Made by a program: the position numbers and the translations under genes
Notes under the pieces: model-generated
The model's database searches: none
Told to the model about the DNA's origin: nothing
Seen by the model: the letters and a program-made list of their open reading frames with translations, nothing else
Shown here: in pieces, positions 20,351 through 31,377 of the stretch
How the letters are laid out: each line of letters begins with the position of its first letter
How positions within the stretch are numbered: the stretch's first letter is position 1
Source: Schizosaccharomyces osmophilus
Lineage: Eukaryota > Ascomycota > Schizosaccharomycetes > Schizosaccharomycetales > Schizosaccharomycetaceae
NCBI RefSeq assembly: GCF_027921745.1
Contig: NC_079240.1
Coordinates: 117,001 to 181,000, forward strand
DNA length: 64,000 bases
Reading direction: 5' to 3'

Positions 20351-21425
20351 TCTGCTAAGGCTTCGACGACATTAGGCAAATGAGTAAAACAGGGAAGAGA
20401 CTAGTCCTTGACTTGGTCAGAATGAACGTTTCGACGATAGCAGATGGTTCTTAGCAATTGCATAAACGTTTGGATGCAAAAAACAAATAAAGCTTGGAAC
20501 CTGAATTTGGGAATACTAAGTTTTCTACACAGTCTTGGAGTAGTCAAGCGCAGACCATGAAAGGGTAAATTCTAAAAAACATATTATTCTATATTTTGCA
20601 GGTAGAAGAATATAAAAGCAATTGATTAAGGTAGATAAATTCTTATTTAATATTGCCAAAAAACATTAATTATGTGTATTCTTACCAGATGAACATACTC
20701 ACGAACTTAAATGCTAGGCGTTTAGAAGAAACTAGAGGAAAAGAAGAAGAAAATAATGGTTTGTAAAATATTTTTCACGTTTCTTTGTATATCCTTTTGA
20801 TAGAATGGAAACTCTTCCGAGGTCATCTTTGCTGTCCCGAGAATTGGAACATGGAAAGAAGGTGAACTCTTCAAAGAAAGAGTAGCTTGATTCTAAAACG
20901 CTATAGTTGTATGCTTACCTGATTGATGATATGAACGCTATGCTATGCCTACAATATCATCAAAGCTCGACCTTCAAAAGTCCTATTGTTGCCTTCACTT
21001 AAACTTGACGAAAAAAGCATTCTTCCCTGTTGAATTGTAATCTTATAATCATGCAAGATGTTGTTCATGTAATGAATGTGTTTCAACGAGACAACCATTT
21101 GATGCATAGAGTACTCGCATCTAGCAAAACTCAAGGAAGAGGCCAGTATAATTCGTCTTCTAAAATTAATCCTTATGACAATAGCTCGGTAGTTATACAA
21201 GAGAAACCTCAGAAGCAATTCAAAGTTGATGCGAATGTTTGTGATATCATGGAACTTTACGAAATCATCCTTTTCATTAAATAGTTTCTAAAAAATAGTT
21301 TAATAGGTATAAACAAGGATTGATACTTCCCGTCTAATGCTTGCTATCATAGCGATGGATTCCACCTTCCGCGAACCACGAATCGGCTGGTGTACACAAA
21401 AGGCCGATTTCTGTTAAATTTTACG
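20351..21425. other. Divergent intergenic region between SPX/EXS gene and ppk38
   Basis: Upstream region of both genes, 1.1 kb. Two short overlapping frames near 20949-21284 lie antisense to each other and show no family signature. No tRNA or repeat seen. This is a junction between two S. pombe synteny blocks. Confidence 0.5.
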
Positions 21426-23512
21426 ATGGATGCATCATGGGATCCTTCTTTTCTCCCTAAGACGCCTCTTCCTGCAGGCTTATTGCCTTCTGGCTATAAC
21501 TTTCAAGTTGAGAAGTTCGATGTTACTATAGTACGATACATCGCTGAAGGTAATAATTGACCTTAAACCCAGATTTGTTCCTTCTAACCATAATTACCAG
21601 GTGGTTTCTCCCATGTTTATCTCGTAAAGGTGCGCGCGCCCGGTGAGGCTACTCGAGAAGCTGTGCTGAAACGCATATTTGCTACGGATGCTCTTGCTCT
21701 TAAGGCTGTCTATGAAGAAGTGAATACTATGGTACGTTTTTTGAAACAATCAATAGTAGCTTACCCTTCCTTATGTAGAAACTGGTTTCAAATCACAAAC
21801 GATGTGTTTCTTACTACGGATCTGAATTCTTTTCCGCCGGAAAGAGTCGATTTGAATCCCTCGTATTATTAGAATACTGCTCTGGGGGTGGTTTAATTGA
21901 CTTTATGAACAGCAGATTGCAAATTCGATTAACCGAGTCAGAAATACTAAAAATTGCTTCTCATGTTACAGAAGCTGTGGCTTCAATGCATTATCTCCGT
22001 CCTCCACTTATTCACAGAGATCTGAAAATAGAAAATGTTTTGCTGGCAGCTCCTAACTTTTATAAACTTTGTGATTTTGGCAGTGCTTGCCATCCAATTC
22101 CGAGTCCGAAAACACCGGTTGAAATTCAACAAGTTGAATATAATGTTGAGAAATTTACAACTTGGCAATACAGATGTCCTGAAATGCTTGAGTTGCGTCG
22201 GGGTTATGGAATTGATGAGAAAAGTGGTAAGTAACACAAAGCTTAGAATCATCCCGCTAAATTTCTAATGCTTATTTTAGATATATGGGCTTTGGGTATT
22301 TTGTTTTACAAATTATGCTATTATACTACTCCTTTTGAACAGCAAGGTCCTCTTGCTATTTTGAACGTGAACTACGTGTTTCCCCCGTTGCCTTCCTACT
22401 CTAGTCGCCTAAAACGCTTAATATCTGCTTTACTGCAGCCTAATCCATGGCAGCGGCCAAACATTTATCAAACCTTGACAGAAATTTGTCATATGCAAAA
22501 TGTACCTGTACCGATAAAGGATATATACGACGGCAGAAATTCGTCAAGTTGTAATCCTTCTGGTTCTGAGTATTTACAAATAGCCTCAAATGTGGAAAAT
22601 AGTAGGCTGCATCCTAGTCAGTCAATCGGAGCAATACACACAAACTTACCGCGTATGTCTCGTCAAGGTGTCCCCGCTGCCGCAGCTATCCCAATGTCTT
22701 CTAACTCGGGACTTAATCCGGGGAAGCCGCCTTTTCCTTTGACAAAGCCGAAACAGCATGGCTCATTGGCTGCAAAGGTTCCACCTAAACCATTTCCATC
22801 CGCTCTTGGTAGAAATGTTTCATCATCTCCTTTTGATAAAAATGCACAGCCATCACCTGCAAAGGCCAAAACACCGGAACTCACTAGTATAAAAGCAGCC
22901 AATCCTCCTAAAGCGACTTTGGATATAGCAGATAACGTTTTTTCTTCCACCTACCGTAACCCTCCAGGAAAGGAAGAAAGGGACTCAGACAAATCGACAT
23001 TTGCGAACGCGGTAATGACTCAAAAGTCTTCTGAGTCGGCGTCTTCGTTACCGGTCTTAACAGCGCCTAGATCCGAGTCTCCGCCCAAGGTGAATTCACT
23101 TATCAGTAAATGGAATAATGTTGCACGCCCACAATCATTACCAAATTTAGAGAATCGTCGATCTGTACCACAGATTCCTCGTAAACCCGGTTATTTATCT
23201 GGAAATAGTCAATCTTCAATGAGCTCGCCGTTTCCTCAAGCCTCTATATCAGTAAACCACCTTCCTGAACCCAAGAAACCAAACAAACCATCTTTTGAAT
23301 CGTGTCCGGAAAAGCGAAAAATAGATGCTCATTCAATCCCACCAATTGAGTCGGATGAAAAGGTTGATTCTATAGGAAATGTTAAAGAAGGTGATCCACC
23401 ATTCGTAAGTATCACAGAAAGAATGAATCAATTGTTATCAGGAAAGGAGTATCAAAAGGCATCAGTCGAAGGATATGGAAAATATACGGATCGCAATACA
23501 ATTACTAAATAA
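21426..23512 (+). CDS. ppk38: Ark1/Prk1 (NAK)-family protein kinase Ppk38
   Basis: Four exons: 21426-21549, 21601-21731, 21779-22226, 22281-23512 (1935 nt, 644 aa), joined by GTAATA/CCAG, GTACGT/GTAG and GTAAGT/TTAG sites. The N-terminal kinase domain has the glycine-rich loop [11 protein letters not shown] at ~41-51, the lysine in [25 protein letters not shown], and a [10 protein letters not shown] activation segment, with [15 protein letters not shown], a hallmark of the Ark1/Prk1/AAK1 family. These kinases phosphorylate Pan1- and Sla-type endocytic coat proteins and control actin patches. The C-terminal ~350 residues are Pro/Ser-rich and disordered, with possible SH3 ligands. Neighbours mug170, pal1 and are2 match S. 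pombe SPCP1E11.02-.05c. Confidence 0.92.
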
Positions 23513-23717
23513 TGAATTTTGTCATGATTTTTTATTAGAAAGGAAAGAAAAAAGTAGATATATTATCATTGCTTTATGAATAAAATGGTTTGTATTTATA
23601 TGTTGGCGCGGAATTTATTATAGTGCTCATCATTGTTTATTTACTTCTGTTTTGCCTGTTTATGTTTCTCAAGTACACAAAAAGGACCTGTAATTAGCCT
23701 GATACCACGTTAATAAA

Positions 23718-25143
23718 ATGAAGATTTTAAAGAGATTGCCTTCATGTTTTACAAATAAAAGCCCGCCATTGTTATACGAGAAGGAAAGCAACAGTGAAAC
23801 TTGTTCGTTGCAAAGTTCGAAATCTCACTGGGGACTATCTGAAGCAGAAACGCTCACAGACGGGCTTTATGATTGTGAATTGAATGGGGATTTCGGAAAA
23901 ACGAAGCATCTCTCACCAGCATTAGAATGGAGAGATCCTCTTTACTCCGGTCAAAGAGAAAAAACACTGTTTCCAGTAACTAAGAGTCCGATCAGGAAGT
24001 CAAAACTTCAACTTCTAGACTTATCAAAGAACAAATTCATAGACACAAAGAACTTAAAGCTTGCAATCACTCTACCAGAAGGACCACTGTATGCCGGCAC
24101 ACTTATCAAAGGACACATTTGGTTGTCCTATGATCCTCTTCTCGATCAAGATGATTCCATCTGTATGACACAACTCTATATTGATTTCTTTGGCGCCTTG
24201 AACTTGAAAACCGCAACAGAGCCCTTCTTTTCGGTGTCAGAAAAGTATTCCCTCCAGCATGCTTTGCCTGCAAACCAAACAAAGCCAGGAGCATTTTCTT
24301 CCAACGAATTTGGTTTCCTACTTAAAGAGCCTTGCAAATTTAGCTTTCCATTTGCGTTTGTTGTTCCTTTAGATCTCGGACCGGGAACGCTGAAAACGCA
24401 AAAATTGCAACTTTCATATTCCTTCTCTGCGTATGAAAGCTCTCTGCCTAATTATATACTAACTTAAAAATAGAACTATATTTTTCTCTTCCCTTTCAGG
24501 CGAAGCTCGGTTTACCAGAACATCCATTGAGAAAACAATACTTCCATCTATGAACGAGAATATCGCTTCGATCACAAACAAAATCGATTGTGAAAATAGG
24601 ATCGACTCAAAAAGGCTTGAAACCCCAAAACTTTCACTCAGAATATCCATATCCCGATCATTGTTTTTAAGTGGTGAAGACGTTGGGCTAAGTATTAGTT
24701 ATAACAGCAAATCTCAATCCGTAGTATGTCTCTCTTAAACTTCACTCTTCCTTTGCTAACGAACCTCCAGGTCCGTTCTATTAACGTCTACTTGTTAGAG
24801 TATATTCAGTTGTTGAAAATCGACTCACGCCTAAATCAAGCTTTGAAAGCACCACCAAAAAAGACAGGAAAGGTCATTTTGAAACGAAAAGTAACATCTC
24901 AAGATGCTAGTCATTACAATATTTCTCCTCAACCAGGGCAATTATACATCTCCTTGAGGTTACCAGAATCCTGTAGATCCATAGAAACAAACGCCCAGAT
25001 TCGCATATCCTACACAATAAAGGTCTCTTTAAAAACAGTCTTACATTCGAAGTGAGTATCAAAACTATTCCGTGATATTGGCAAACTAACAAACGTTTAG
25101 ACTGACAGAAGCCTATCTTCCTATAACAATCTTGCATGCGTAA
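23718..25143 (+). CDS. mug170: Arrestin-like protein Mug170
   Basis: Four exons: 23718-24430, 24474-24723, 24771-25051, 25101-25143 (1287 nt, 428 aa). Introns of 43-49 nt use GTATGA, GTATGT and GTGAGT donors. After a Cys/Ser-rich start (MKILKRLPSCFTNKSPP) an arrestin N-domain runs from about 100 (LKLAITLPEGPLYAGTLIKG), with SFPFAFVVPLDLGPGTL; the C-domain follows (SLRISISRSLFLSGEDVGL, VRSINVYLLEYIQ). Alpha-arrestins recruit ubiquitin ligases to membrane cargo; I see no PPxY in this protein. S. pombe mug170 is upregulated in meiosis (SPCP1E11.03). The last exon codes for only ~14 residues, LTEAYLPITILHA. Confidence 0.85.
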
Positions 25144-25534
25144 ACATGATTTGGAGATTAAAGCATATTTTACTTCATGGAATCACTTTTATGAAATAAC
25201 TGAACCTATTTGGCTTAATTAGACTGGAAACCAGAGGAAATCAAATCAGAAAGTGATTACAGGGGACTCTACTGAAATCGTTTCCTAAATGCATCAAGTA
25301 CTTTAGGTTCAAAACCATAATATAAGAACTTCATACGGAAAACCAAATATAATAGAAAATAAAAGCATCACGAATAGATTATAGAACGAAAAAAAGATAC
25401 TTGCAGGAAATAAGAATAAAAATGCAACCACAAAAAATAAACGAAAACAACACGTGTTTAAAATAAGATAAATCAAGGATAATAAAATAGATAATAACTT
25501 AAAAAATGCCCTGAGGAACAGATGTATTAGGTCT
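25144..25534. other. Convergent intergenic region, mug170/pal1 3' ends
   Basis: Two 3' ends face each other; the sequence is A-rich. No gene recognised. Confidence 0.6.
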
Positions 25535-27102
25535 TTAAGACTTTCGTCTGCTGAATAGTCTTCGGAACAAGTTCATTTTTTTGGGTTTCGATTGTTCTTT
25601 GGCAGTCAAGGGAAGAGATGTTTGTGACTGGGTATGAACTGGGTAAGGGCGTGTGTTTAAGCCACCATTTCTTCTCTTTGGTGGGGGAGGTGCCTTCTTC
25701 GATGAGGGTGTTATCTGAGAGTCTCGTGATTGGGAAATACTATCATCACTTCCATACTCGTCAACATTGGATATAGGTTTCAAAGCTTGAGGCGACGCTA
25801 GCGGGGATTTACGGACATCCAGAGCAGACCTTGAACGGTAATTACTGGGTAAAGTAGAGGAACGAGAGAGGTTGCCGGTACGCCCGAGATTGAGTCGTCG
25901 CATTAAAGAATTCTTTCTGTGGAGACCAGCTCTTTCCATGGCCTGCAATTCTTCATTGCGAGCTATTGCGCGTTTAGAAGCAAGGGCACCTTCAATTCGA
26001 GTTGAATCTGTTAAACCGGGAGCATCAGTGCTACCGGCAGGAACCGGATTTTCTTCGTCATAAGTCATAGTACTAAACGGAGATTGAAGAATGGCTTTCG
26101 TACGAAGGTTATCGTGGATAGCCTTTCTACTGAAATCCTTTGGAGCAGAGGGGTCATGAAAGTTATTACCCACTTTTGGAATAGAGTTAGCAATACTGTC
26201 TTTTGGAAAAGCAGCCACTGGAGCTTTTTTCACGTTACGATTGCGGTGAGGTCGGCAAGCATCAAAAGGACCGTCATGATGGAAACTTCCTGAACCGTAT
26301 ATTCCTGTTACATCTAAACGATCAATTTGATCTAACGGTTCCTTCGTGATATTCTTATTTCGCTGACCTTCACGAACCGTCTTGTGTCGACGAATTTTAC
26401 CCTTGACAGGGGAGTAACCGGATTGATTAGATGGAGAGGAGTCAGTTTTGGAAGGAGACCGGTAGCGGCCACTGGAGGATCCTACATGAGTGCTACGAGC
26501 ACGTGATAATCGGTATGACGGAGGTCGGTCAGTACTCATAGAAGATAGAGGTCGAGCTGTGCTCAGAGATGAATTAGGACGAAATTCTAAAAGATCATGG
26601 CTTGTTTTAACGGGGCTAGAGGATTCGGTAGATACCGGTGAACGCACCGAATTTTTTTGCAAACTACTGAACTAATAAATAGTTAGTATACATAATGTAA
26701 CACGGAACGAGAGAAGGCCGAGTTTAATAGTAGCTAGTTAATTCTGATAAATTAACACAATATGCTTTCGGATTCATTGAGTTTAACAAAATGTCTGTTT
26801 TCTTCTTCTTCTCTTGCTTATTCTAGCAATCACATTCGGCCATAGTACTCTTCCTTGTCTATCTCACTCCACAAATTTTACCGCAGAATTATTCTAGTCT
26901 ACAATTCGTCGCCTAAACAAAGACTTACCAAATCATCTGCCAAAGACTCCATATAAGGATCATTCGTTCTAACCAAGTTTGGCGACAAGAAAGGATTCTT
27001 GCTGTTGTAAGTATCCATGTTTGATGAACCAGCAGGCACCTCTTCAGCGGACGATTGTCCCACATTTGCATTCCTTAAGAACGGATTCTCAGTCGCCATC
27101 AT
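25535..27102 (-). CDS. pal1: Membrane-associated cell-morphology protein Pal1
   Basis: Two exons, 27102..26929 and 26671..25535, 436 aa; the 257-nt intron has GTAAGT, ACTAAC and TTAG. Pal1 is a fission-yeast cortical protein at cell ends and the septum that links endocytic adaptors and cell shape. Two NPF motifs lie near the start (ENPFLRN, KNPFLSP), ligands for EH-domain proteins such as Ede1/Pan1. The conserved Pal1 core includes ITKEPLDQIDRLDVTGIYG and FHHDGPFDACRPHRNRN; the rest is Ser/Pro-rich and ends in a basic KKMNLFRRLFSRRKS, a plausible membrane-binding tail. Length is close to S. pombe Pal1 (SPCP1E11.04c). Confidence 0.95.
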
Positions 27103-27719
27103 CCCGTACTCTCCTCCCAGGAAAAATAGAAAAGTATAATTAAAAGATTGACGACAAAATGAGCGTACGACTTATGCTGTTATTGAAAATTCTCCCGATT
27201 CTAGGATATATGTTCTTGTCAAATTCACCATACGTGGTAGTGAGAGTCTGCTCAAGAATTATCGTTAATTCGTGTTAATTATCATACCAATCTGTAAGGA
27301 TGTCACTAACCAACCCTGTACATTACGAGGGTTGGTCTTCGTAGAATCATTACTTCGGTATCGTTAGTAAACAATCCATAGATGAAAAAAGATTTTGATG
27401 TTTAACCTGTGAATAAAATGATTGTTCGTACGTTTTACTACAATCAGAATAATTTTAGCAGGGTTTTTTGGAGAAGCATGGCATTTTACTACTAAAGCAT
27501 CGTAGAGCAATGAAAGCAGTGCGAAGGAACAGGAACAATAATATCAGTATAGTCGTCTATTTAAATAATTATTAACATTTTCTTTCAAATAAATAAACTA
27601 AAAAGCAAGTTTTATGGAGCATCGTGATCCACGTAAAAGAGCATACAAGACAAGGTGGTTGATGCACACCTCAATCTGATTTCCATCCTTATAAAACCCG
27701 TCACTCAAATTACGTCTCT
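27103..27719. other. Intergenic pal1 promoter / are2 3' flank with hairpin
   Basis: Holds a 9-bp perfect inverted repeat, ACCAACCCT (27309-27317) and AGGGTTGGT (27328-27336), around a 10-nt loop. Nothing else recognised. Confidence 0.55.
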
Positions 27720-29135
27720 TTAGTACAAAATGTAGAGTACACCGATCAACGCAATCCCAATGAGGATAGAAACCCAGAAGGAAACGTTTCCAAGCAATCG
27801 ATGCTTACGAATGAATTTCTGGCGTTGAATCAATATGGATGGTATTTGAGTCATTTGAAAAAATAAGCCGTAACCTCGAATTTTCTTTGTAATGCATGCC
27901 ATTACTAGTTCATGCAATACAGAAGAAACAAAAAATGTTAGTGTAGTAGACGTCAATTTGGAAAAGATGATGTTAAAAGGGCAATAAACATGTCGAAACA
28001 AAAAGTAGTGAACTGGCTTGTTCCAGGTTCTAGCAAATTGGTCCCAAGTCCAACAGTTCCACCAATCATCGTAAAAATTCCTGTCAGCGAAGCGAGTGAT
28101 TTCAGCGCTGAAATTACAGATGCCTTCAAAAATGACCCAAAATACTAGTAGGAAACTCAACATGAAAGGAAACATAAGATAGGTGACAGTCTTACCTAAT
28201 TGAAGTACAAAGTAATAGGTAGATGCGTCTTCTGGAGCTTCCAAAACCCATCTAATAGCACGAAGTAAAATGGGAATCATGTAGTTTTCCGATATAATCA
28301 CTAGCAAGAATATACAGCCAAATGTCCCAAGAGCACACTCAAGTAAGTACATAAAGCGAATGTGAGACGTCCTGGGAAAATAGAGCTGATAACATACGGT
28401 TGGCATAAACAAAAATGTTAGAGCATTGACAAACGTCAAATTCGCAGGGTATCGTTTACCGTGTTCATATATTGATTCTTCAAAAATCTTGAAATTTCTC
28501 TTTTCGGGCTCAGAGAGAGACATGGACTTTGCATGAAGCCTGCGTGCTTCATGGTAGCAGTACGAAAACCAACCGTTCACTGCGTTATAAGAATGGATTT
28601 TCATTAAAATGAGGAGAGAATGAAGGATAAAAAAAGAACGATGAGTCCAGGACCAGTCACTTAAGCAGCATCGCAATATACTGTGCACAAGAAAAGCCAA
28701 AATGGAAGCACTGTATAGATAAATACCTGAGCCATACCAGCGGAGAGTGCCTGAAGCAAACAGTTTTTGAAATGGAAAAGAAAGAAAAAACAGAGAAGAC
28801 GTAAATAAGTCTGCCCTTGCGAGATCCAACAAATTCGTCTTAAAAAATTGAAAGATATTGTTTCCAAATAATTCTCCAGTTTTTTCTAAATTGTCCAAAG
28901 AATTAATTAGAATCATTGCGCCAACAGATACCCAGAAGAGAACAAAGAATCCCGTGAAGTCTATATTGTTTCGTTGATGAGTGCGAGTAAAAATGGAAGG
29001 AGTAGAAGTGTATTCTAGAGGGCGATACATCCTTTTTGGGTGTTTGTAGTCGACTTTTGGAGTTTCAGACATCCCAAAGTCCTTCTCGAGGTGACTCGAG
29101 GAAGACTCGCTTCTTGCTGGTGTTGCAGAAATCAT
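27720..29135 (-). CDS. are2: Sterol O-acyltransferase (ACAT/ARE type)
   Basis: 471 aa, single exon. MBOAT-family ER membrane enzyme that esterifies ergosterol with acyl-CoA for storage in lipid droplets. The polar N-terminus is followed by about eight hydrophobic segments. The substrate-binding FYDDWWN is at 354-360 and the catalytic histidine at ~408 in VSSVLHELVMA, both diagnostic for the ACAT subgroup. HSYNAVNGWF corresponds to the conserved MK.HSY motif region. Closest S. pombe counterpart SPCP1E11.05c by order and length. Confidence 0.95.
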   Translation of the reverse strand: MISATPARSESSSSHLEKDFGMSETPKVDYKHPKRMYRPLEYTSTPSIFTRTHQRNNIDFTGFFVLFWVSVGAMILINSLDNLEKTGELFGNNIFQFFKTNLLDLARADLFTSSLFFLSFPFQKLFASGTLRWYGSGIYLYSASILAFLVHSILRCCLSDWSWTHRSFFILHSLLILMKIHSYNAVNGWFSYCYHEARRLHAKSMSLSEPEKRNFKIFEESIYEHGKRYPANLTFVNALTFLFMPTVCYQLYFPRTSHIRFMYLLECALGTFGCIFLLVIISENYMIPILLRAIRWVLEAPEDASTYYFVLQLGKTVTYLMFPFMLSFLLVFWVIFEGICNFSAEITRFADRNFYDDWWNCWTWDQFARTWNKPVHYFLFRHVYCPFNIIFSKLTSTTLTFFVSSVLHELVMACITKKIRGYGLFFQMTQIPSILIQRQKFIRKHRLLGNVSFWVSILIGIALIGVLYILY

Positions 29136-29973
29136 TAGAAGGAATCCGCGAAATAGTCAGAAAGGATAAGTTTAAAACAGAAGAAGGAAATGCTTTACAC
29201 TTGGAAATGGACGTTGTTTGTGAAATGGATTTTCAAAGTCGTAAGATCAATGAGAATAGTATAGTGCTGACGTTATTCTTAAAAGGCAAGAAGGATCCCG
29301 AAACTTCTCGATCCGAAGAAACGCCTGGACAATTGAAGATGTTTGAACTTTCTTCAAATTTTTTTTTTCTTTTTTTGTGAGCTTCGTTTGAAGGAAACGA
29401 GTTTTCCACAGAAAATTGAGGAATAAGACCACTACCGGGCGAAGTACTTTTGAATCTTCAAACGAAAATAGAAAGGAATAGATCACAAAAAAAGCCACTT
29501 TAAAGTACCCTTTAGCATAGAATAAAGGAAAAAAAAAAAACCAAGTTAAGGATGATAGTTAGAGGGAAAGTGTGAGAGATGCGTTGCCGACGCTCGCTCT
29601 GTACGTAGTACCCATGAACATCGGTATGACATTTTCAACGAAGTGTCATAGAGACAGCGCTCATTTCAGTATGGCATTTGTAAAAGAAGGATCCATCAAA
29701 GCTATCATTTATGAAAGGATATTTTTTCGTTAAAAAATTTGAAGTACCATGGCATACCTACTATGTTCTTACCTTATCGTAGAACCAAGAAAGCGGAAAC
29801 CTCTTCAATGTGAAAAATGATCCTTTTGTAATTAAATAAATAAAAAAAAAAAGAAAAAAAAAAAAAGAGAGAATTCAAAGCAATCGTGGAAACAAAAGAA
29901 ACCACTCATCGTAGCGCTTCAAGGGGTTCCTTTTTACTATATAAATTGTTCAATAATATAATATTGTATCTTC
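29136..29973. other. are2 upstream region
   Basis: A frame over the are2 start continues into this region on the plus strand but is antisense and unsupported. A short inverted pair, ATGACA / TGTCAT near 29626-29650, encloses 12 nt. Poly-A tracts at 29528-29540 and around 29846-29870. Confidence 0.5.
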
Positions 29974-30047
29974 GGGCATGTGGTGTAGATGGTTATCACG
30001 CTTCCTTAGCATGGAAGAGGTCCCAGATTCGAGTTCTGGCTTGTCCA
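29974..30047 (+). tRNA. tRNA-Ala(AGC)
   Basis: 74 nt. Acceptor GGGCATG pairs with CTTGTCC and includes the G3:U70 wobble that defines alanine tRNAs; pair 6:67 is a T-T mismatch. Anticodon stem CTTCC/GGAAG holds the loop TTAGCAT, anticodon AGC. T-arm is CCAGA TTCGAGT TCTGG. A T6 terminator follows two bases after the 3' end. No intron. Confidence 0.94.
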
Positions 30048-30495
30048 AATTTTTTCAGTCCATTTTCAAATTGAAATTGATTTTTATTATTATTGTTATT
30101 ATAACTATTATTATAAGGATAAACAACATGGGTTGGAAACATGAACAACTGTGGGTCCCAACATGCATAGATAGTCTTTCAATACACGAGAGCAGTTTGT
30201 TTAATGGCTTGTCAGGATAAAAACAAATGTCGTAAATAAGTTTAAATTATTGAAATTCAATTCTTCATGAGAACGTTTAAAGGTCGAAAAAAGAAAAGTC
30301 ACCTACTTTGTTTACAAAAATGTAAGCAAACGCAAGGCATCTATGACGCTGTATATATCTTGCAAATTCCCTAGTCAATAGGTAGGATTAATTTGCGTGG
30401 TCGATTTTTTATGTTAAATCAGTCAGGGTGTGATTGCTTTCATGCTTATTACCGACTCTAATTAGAAACCAGTGGTTAAATGAGTAAAAATTATA
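30048..30495. other. Spacer between tRNA-Ala and 5S rRNA
   Basis: TTA-rich stretch around 30081-30118 (low complexity). The right end holds an A5 run that is the T5 terminator of the 5S gene on the minus strand. No other gene. Confidence 0.6.
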
Positions 30496-30615
30496 AAGCC
30501 TACAGCATTCCGGATTCCCATGTTGTCTCCAACCATAGTACTAACGAAACCCTCAGACGCTTAACTGCAGTGATCGGACGGGAACTGGTGTTTTCGCCTA
30601 GGTATGGCCGTAGAC
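30496..30615 (-). rRNA. rrn5: 5S ribosomal RNA
   Basis: 120 nt. On the minus strand it begins GTCTACGGCCATACCTAGGC and ends GCTGTAGGCTT, with 5' and 3' ends complementary, as in fission yeast 5S. The internal control region includes GATCACTGCAGTTAAGCGTC. It is nearly identical to the S. pombe 5S sequence as I remember it. 5S genes in this genus are dispersed, not part of the rDNA repeat. A T5 terminator follows downstream on the minus strand. Confidence 0.97.
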
Positions 30616-30747
30616 GACTGTTACTTTGTATGTGCTTATTTTTCCCCCTAAATTACTGGTTGAATAGTGCTAAATAAGAGTGAAACCATAAGGATGGGGA
30701 TTTGTCATCGCCAAATTTTTTGGAACGAAGAGCCAAAAAGGAAAACT

Positions 30748-30818
30748 TGCTTCGGCCGGGAATCGAACCCGGGTCGCTTCGATGGCAACGAAGCATTATA
30801 CCACTAAACCACCAAAGC
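30748..30818 (-). tRNA. tRNA-Gly(GCC)
   Basis: 71 nt on the minus strand. Acceptor GCTTTGG/CCGAAGC, discriminator A, D-arm GTTTAGTGGTATAAT, anticodon stem CTTCG/CGAAG with loop TTGCCAT (GCC, Gly), T-arm CCGGGTTCGATTCCCGG. No intron. T5 terminator downstream on the minus strand. Confidence 0.96.
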
Positions 30819-31377
30819 AGCATTGTTGTTTTATGGCAAGCGAGGATTATGAAACGATGAAACATCATTATCATGATCGCAATCCTGAGTACTGATGGGA
30901 CTAAAAAAAAAAAAAACATAAATTAATGTTTTATTAACAATGACTGATTCTGAACGCATTCACTTACAAAATCATCAGGTTTGCCAGAGTTTGTATCATA
31001 AACTGGCGGTTACCTATATTAGACGGATTGGAACAAAAAAGTGGAATTTTACACTATGGTAATGGGGGTCGAATTAACTAGAGAGTTTTTTTTGGTGGAA
31101 TTTCTGTCACAACCGTTGATACTACAATACTTTCAAACAAACATCATACTAGCATACAAATCGTATTATATGAATTGTGCACTTCGTTATTACATGTTGG
31201 TTAGAAATACAGTATACGACACCAAATGTCGTTAAACTCCATGGATTGCTTCTACATTTTAGCCTTGTAAACTCCAATTTTCTCAAAGCAAAACACATTT
31301 GCAAAAAGAAGGGTAAAGAGGAGTAAGGGGGCTGTATCTTTATAAATTTACCAAGTCTTCATAAAAAAGAAGAAACA
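30819..31377. other. tRNA-Gly 5' flank and enp2 promoter
   Basis: No gene recognised. An A13 tract lies at about 30904-30916. The enp2 leader is A-rich just before the ATG. Confidence 0.55.

Noticed and set aside
21030-21284. 84-codon frame between the SPX/EXS gene and ppk38
   Set aside because: Overlaps an antisense frame of similar length; no signature and no splice continuation found.
29036-29380. 114-codon plus-strand frame overlapping the are2 start
   Set aside because: Antisense to a well-supported gene, ends in a poly-Phe stretch from a T tract, no family match.
29626-29650. ATGACA / TGTCAT pair as ends of a solo LTR
   Set aside because: Only 12 bases lie between them and there is no similarity to the LTR at 7353.
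29974-30047. tRNA-Ala considered a pseudogene because of a T-T mismatch in the acceptor stem
   Set aside because: The G3:U70 identity pair, anticodon arm, T-arm and T6 terminator are intact, so I keep it as a gene.
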